A DNA stretch of 64,000 bases from Chloroflexota bacterium (GTDB lineage: Bacteria > Chloroflexota > Anaerolineae > Aggregatilineales > Phototrophicaceae): assembly GCA_028875245.1 (NCBI GenBank), contig JAPPEU010000087.1, positions 62,001-126,000 of the forward strand. The letters run 5' to 3'. The position numbers and the translations under genes are program-made. Positions 60,412-64,000 of the stretch are shown one piece after another. Positions within the stretch are counted from its first letter, which is position 1, and every line of letters starts with the position of its first letter. A model generated the notes under the pieces. The model worked only from the letters and a program-made list of their open reading frames with translations. It was not told where the DNA came from and did not search any database.

Positions 60412-60462
60412 ATATGATTGCGTTAACGAGCGGCAAAGCGCGATATGGCTGGCGCTGACTGA

Positions 60463-63400
60463 CTAGGACTCATCATCGACAACAATGTACTCGCCGCTGC
60501 CGACGATCTCGACCAGATCGTCTCTGAGGGCTTGGCAGATATTCGTGCTTTGATCGGGGAAGTCCAGCGATGTCGCTTCGCCGCCGCGCACGACGATGAT
60601 GCGGAAGCCGTCCTGGCCGGGATACTTCATCAAACCGTTGTGAATGCGCTGCAGTTTCCGCCGGTCTTTTTCCGCGTCATCCGTGGCCGCCAGCGTGACC
60701 GAGATCCGGCGCGGTTCACGCGGCTTCGCGCCCGCCTCGCCAGGCATTTCCAGGTGGCCGTCGCCGTTCACCCATTCCGGCTCGTCCGCCTGAGTTTCAC
60801 TCGCGTCGATGGCGGCGGGGGGCGCCTCAAAAGACGCGGCGATCAAGTCATCATTGGGTGGCGGCGCCGGCGGAAGATCGTCGATGTTCGGCGGCGGAGC
60901 GCCTTCGTAGCTCGCTTCAGGCGGCTCCTGCGATGCGCCCTCCCAAATGGGTTCGCTCTCGTCAGCTGGTTCGCCCGCGCTATCGGCCGCAGTGATCACG
61001 GTGAAATCCAAAACGAGACCGTCGGCAATGATCTGCGGGTCGCCGCGGCTGTCGTCGTAGCGGCCCTTAATGAGGATGATTTCCCCCTCTTCCAGGCTTC
61101 GGGTTTCTGCTGGCGTCCGTTCGTTGTTCTTCGCGTAAGTATCCATCGCCTTGGCGTAGACGCGCGGAAACAGCACCACTTCGATGACATCCGCGCTGTC
61201 GTGCCAGTCTTCCAGGCTGAGCACGACCATCATGTCGCTGTTGCGCGTGGTGATCTTGCGCAGGGCGGTTACTTCGCCGGCGATGCGGACGGCTTCCGGT
61301 TTGCTCAACTGTGGGCTTTTGAGATCGCTGATCTTTTGCAGGTTCAGTTGGGACAAATGCTCACGATAACGGTCGGCCGGCCGCCCGCTGAGATACAGAC
61401 CGAGCAGTTCCTTCTCCCATTTCAGGAGTTGACGGCGCGACGCTTCATCAATCTGTTTCAGCCTCTGCAGTTTTCCTTCCACACTCCCCGCGGAATCCCC
61501 AAACATGAAGTCCATGCGGTTTGCTTTTTCTTCGTGAAAGGCGGCGCTGAAGCGGATGATTTCATCCAGGGCGGCCAATAGCGTTGCCCTCGTGCCAAAG
61601 CGGTTCAGGGCGCCCACTTTGATCAGGCTCTCCACCGTACGCTTGCCGATCTCGCGCAAGTCGATTCGCTCACTGAAATCCTCAAGGCTGCTGAAGGGCG
61701 CTTCGCCACGGACGGCGATCAGGTCTCGCAAAGCGCGCTCGCCGGCGTTTTTGACCGCGCCCAGCCCAAAGCGAATCGCCCGCCGACCATCAGGCGTCGT
61801 CTCAATGTCGAAGTCCAGCTGGCTGCGATTGACATCGGGCGGGCTGATGGGGATGTTCAAGCGGCGGCATTCTTCGAGAAAGGTCGAGACCTTCGATAGA
61901 TCATCGCGCTGAACGCTGAGCAAGGCGGTCATGTACTCTTCGCGGTAATGACATTTGAGAAAAGCTGTCTGTACGGTGATGACGGCGTAGTCGGCGGCGT
62001 GGGCTTTGTTGAAGCCGTAGTCAGCGAAAAAGGCAATCATGTCGAAGATATCTTCGGCGGTTTCAAGGTCGATGCCGTTTTTGGGACCGCGCTCCATAAA
62101 AATCGCTCGATGTTTGTTGAGCTCTTCCGGCAGTTTCTTGGAGACGGCTTTGCGCATCAGATCGGCTTCGCCCAGCTCATAGCCAAAGAGCTCGCCGGCG
62201 ATCTCCATGATCTGCTCCTGGTAGACGCAGATGCCGTAGGTCTCGCGCAGGATGGGCTCAAGTTTCGGATGCAATGTCGTGATTTCTTCATCGCCGTGCA
62301 TGCGCCGGCAATATTGCGGGATGAACTCCATCGGTCCCGGGCGATAGAGTGAAATAGCGGCGACGACATTCTCGAAAACGCGCGGCCGCATCTGGCGCAG
62401 CATCTGCTGCATGCCGCCGGATTCCACTTGAAAGACGCCGATCGTCTCGCCCCGCCCCACCATTTCAAAGGCGTCATCGAGCATGGCGCGCTGTTCGCCG
62501 CTTTGGGCTTCTTCATGGCGGAAGGGGATGCTGTCAATGCTGTAGCGGATGCCGCGGTGACGCGCGATCAGGTCGCAGGCTTTGCGCATGATCGTGAGCG
62601 TAGACAGGCCAAGAAAATCCACCTTGAGCAGGCCGATGTACTCGGCGGTCTCCATGGGAAACTGCGTGACCGCGCTCAAGGCGCCGCCGGAGGGATCCTT
62701 GCCGGCGATGCGGTGCAGCGGCACGAGGTCCACCAAGGGGCGGTCGGCGACGATGACGCCAGCGGCATGGGTGGAGGCGTGGCGGGTCATGCCTTGCAAT
62801 TCGATGGCGGTGTCAATCACGCGCTGCAATTCGGCATCGCTATGATACAGATCAAGCAATTCAGGATTGCCATCGACATAGTCGCGGATTTTCTTCTGAC
62901 GGGCTTCCTGGGGGATGAGGGCGGCGGCGCGATTAATCCTGCCCAGATCGACATCAAGGGCGCGGCCAACATCGCGCACAGCCGCTTTGGCGCCCAAAGT
63001 GCCGAATGTGATGATGGCGGCGACTTTGTCTTCGCCGTATTTCTGGGCGGTGTAGGCGATCATCTCGCCGCGGCGGTCATCGGGATAATCGAGATCGATA
63101 TCGGGCATTGTGACGCGCCCCGGGTTGAGGAAGCGCTCGAAAAGCAGACCATTCTGTATCGGATCGATATTGGTGATGCCCAAGCTGTAAGCCACCAGGC
63201 TGGCGGCGCCCGACCCGCGCACGTTCCACCAGATATCGGCTTGACGGGCAAACTCACAGAGGTCCCAGACGATCAGAAAATAAGCGTCAAAGCCCATGCT
63301 ATGGATGATATTGAGTTCGCGCTCAATGCGTTCAGTGAAGACGGGGTCAGCCCGCCAATCAGCGCTAAAGCGCCACTCCATGCCGAGTTCTATCAGGTGG

Positions 63401-64000
63401 CGCAGGTAACTGTGCTGGTCGTAACCCGCCGGAACCGGAAAGACGGGCAGATGATAACCCTTGGGCGCCAGGTCGATTTCGGTCATATCGGCGATCTTCA
63501 GCGAATTGGCGAAGGCTTCGTCGATCAACTCGGGCGGCAGGGCGGCGAACCCGGCGCGCATCTCGGCGGCGGATTTGAGAAAGTAGCTGTTGAAGGGCTC
63601 CATCTTCATTCGGTCTGGCTCGGATTTGAGTGCGCTGGTCTGGATGCAGAGGAGCGTGTCATGCGCTTCGGCATCGTTTTCGTAGACGTAGTGCACATCG
63701 TTGGTAGCGACCAATTGCACAGCGCTGTGCCCGCTGCCGCGATAATCGCAGAGCCAGCCGTTCAAGTGCTGCAGCGCCGGCAGGTCGTGACCCTGCAGCT
63801 CAAGGTAAAAGTTCTCCGCGCCGAAGACATCCTGGTACCAGCCGATCAATTCGCGCGCGCCTTTATCATCGCCATTTGCGACAAACCGCGGGATTTCCGC
63901 CGCCAGGCAGCCGCTGGTGGCGATGATGCCGTCCGCATGCGCCGCCATGAACGCTTTGTCGATGCGCGGGCGATAATAATAGCCCTCAAGCTGAGAGGCT
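60463..64000 (-). CDS. dnaE: DNA polymerase III alpha subunit (5' end outside the window)
   Basis: The frame stays open to the right edge; before the first internal Met it reads LEGYYYRPRIDKAF, the PHP-domain sequence of DnaE, so about the first 100 residues are missing. Visible: AHADGIIATSGCLAAEIPRF, the palm Asp pair in MPDIDLDYPDDRRGE, KVDFLGLSTLT with the third catalytic Asp, YRPGPMEFIPQY, and an OB-fold region near KGRYDDSRGDPQII. The last ~250 residues hold an acidic Pro-rich linker and a small extra domain (RISVTLAATDDAEKDRRKLQRI). It is the main replicative polymerase, with no PolC. Confidence 0.95.
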   Translation of the reverse strand, partial: ASQLEGYYYRPRIDKAFMAAHADGIIATSGCLAAEIPRFVANGDDKGARELIGWYQDVFGAENFYLELQGHDLPALQHLNGWLCDYRGSGHSAVQLVATNDVHYVYENDAEAHDTLLCIQTSALKSEPDRMKMEPFNSYFLKSAAEMRAGFAALPPELIDEAFANSLKIADMTEIDLAPKGYHLPVFPVPAGYDQHSYLRHLIELGMEWRFSADWRADPVFTERIERELNIIHSMGFDAYFLIVWDLCEFARQADIWWNVRGSGAASLVAYSLGITNIDPIQNGLLFERFLNPGRVTMPDIDLDYPDDRRGEMIAYTAQKYGEDKVAAIITFGTLGAKAAVRDVGRALDVDLGRINRAAALIPQEARQKKIRDYVDGNPELLDLYHSDAELQRVIDTAIELQGMTRHASTHAAGVIVADRPLVDLVPLHRIAGKDPSGGALSAVTQFPMETAEYIGLLKVDFLGLSTLTIMRKACDLIARHRGIRYSIDSIPFRHEEAQSGEQRAMLDDAFEMVGRGETIGVFQVESGGMQQMLRQMRPRVFENVVAAISLYRPGPMEFIPQYCRRMHGDEEITTLHPKLEPILRETYGICVYQEQIMEIAGELFGYELGEADLMRKAVSKKLPEELNKHRAIFMERGPKNGIDLETAEDIFDMIAFFADYGFNKAHAADYAVITVQTAFLKCHYREEYMTALLSVQRDDLSKVSTFLEECRRLNIPISPPDVNRSQLDFDIETTPDGRRAIRFGLGAVKNAGERALRDLIAVRGEAPFSSLEDFSERIDLREIGKRTVESLIKVGALNRFGTRATLLAALDEIIRFSAAFHEEKANRMDFMFGDSAGSVEGKLQRLKQIDEASRRQLLKWEKELLGLYLSGRPADRYREHLSQLNLQKISDLKSPQLSKPEAVRIAGEVTALRKITTRNSDMMVVLSLEDWHDSADVIEVVLFPRVYAKAMDTYAKNNERTPAETRSLEEGEIILIKGRYDDSRGDPQIIADGLVLDFTVITAADSAGEPADESEPIWEGASQEPPEASYEGAPPPNIDDLPPAPPPNDDLIAASFEAPPAAIDASETQADEPEWVNGDGHLEMPGEAGAKPREPRRISVTLAATDDAEKDRRKLQRIHNGLMKYPGQDGFRIIVVRGGEATSLDFPDQSTNICQALRDDLVEIVGSGEYIVVDDES

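Noticed and set aside
1..64000. tRNA or rRNA genes
   Set aside because: No cloverleaf with a GTTCGA-type arm plus acceptor stem and no rRNA sequence were recognised on either strand by eye.

Overview
The window is a G+C-rich bacterial chromosome segment with short intergenic gaps, frequent ATGA/TAATG stop-start overlaps and some GTG/TTG starts. Gene content points to a Chloroflexota bacterium of the Anaerolineae type. This rests on an fhaA-like gene plus FHA gene next to rodA and a pbpA-like gene, a YfhO-type membrane protein, a Thr/Pro-linker parvulin, and biotin-dependent carboxylase and methylmalonyl-CoA epimerase genes. That placement is inference from gene content only. There is no rRNA, tRNA, CRISPR array, intact insertion sequence or phage module.

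Layout. 0-7 kb is the end of a surface-polysaccharide cluster (GDP-mannose 4,6-dehydratase end, GT2, GT4, YfhO-like protein, O-antigen ligase/polymerase) with tatD inside it. 7-9.2 kb is rpsF-rpsR with a candidate RBS-sequestering leader hairpin, then a membrane-anchored parvulin. 9.4-14 kb resembles the actinobacterial fhaA-fhaB-rodA-pbpA cluster, but MTA phosphorylase sits inside it and the PBP has lost all three catalytic motifs. 14-25.9 kb holds a Uma2 protein, a large BNR-repeat protein, a UGT-like glycosyltransferase, uvrA and acyl-CoA catabolism genes (gcdH, a second acyl-CoA dehydrogenase, an MDR reductase). 26-31.3 kb holds methylmalonyl-CoA epimerase, a DHFR-like reductase, an exported SH3b protein and a CsoR-CopA copper operon.

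31.4-34.7 kb is an accessory island, visibly lower in G+C. It carries a CD-NTase cyclase translationally coupled to a 2TM-beta-barrel protein that looks like Cap15, so it reads as a two-gene CBASS antiphage system. Next to it is one polypeptide that joins a DNA methyltransferase to an HNH nuclease. That gene is bracketed by diverged ~113-bp direct repeats and followed by a perfect 11-bp hairpin. This is the most interesting part of the window.

34.9-46 kb carries an amidase, queG, a small HMA protein and a glycan locus: a carbohydrate ABC transporter with a co-directional sulfatase that has Thr at the formylglycine position, and two divergent sulfatases with the Cys motif. 46-52.8 kb carries a CYTH protein, a repeat-filled 559-bp gap, a three-subunit acyl-CoA carboxylase operon (carboxyltransferase, biotin carboxylase, biotin carrier) and a di-haem cytochrome c. 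52.9-64 kb has two GT-C membrane glycosyltransferases, a CHAD protein, an SDR, ybaK, pfkA and the 3' part of dnaE, which runs off the end.

Two recurring themes: (1) small palindromic repeats, some of which lie in frame inside coding genes (tatD, the acyl-CoA dehydrogenase), and a third copy in an intergenic 105-bp MITE-like element; (2) propionate/odd-chain and dicarboxylic acyl-CoA metabolism, where the carboxylase operon and the epimerase would supply consecutive steps towards succinyl-CoA.
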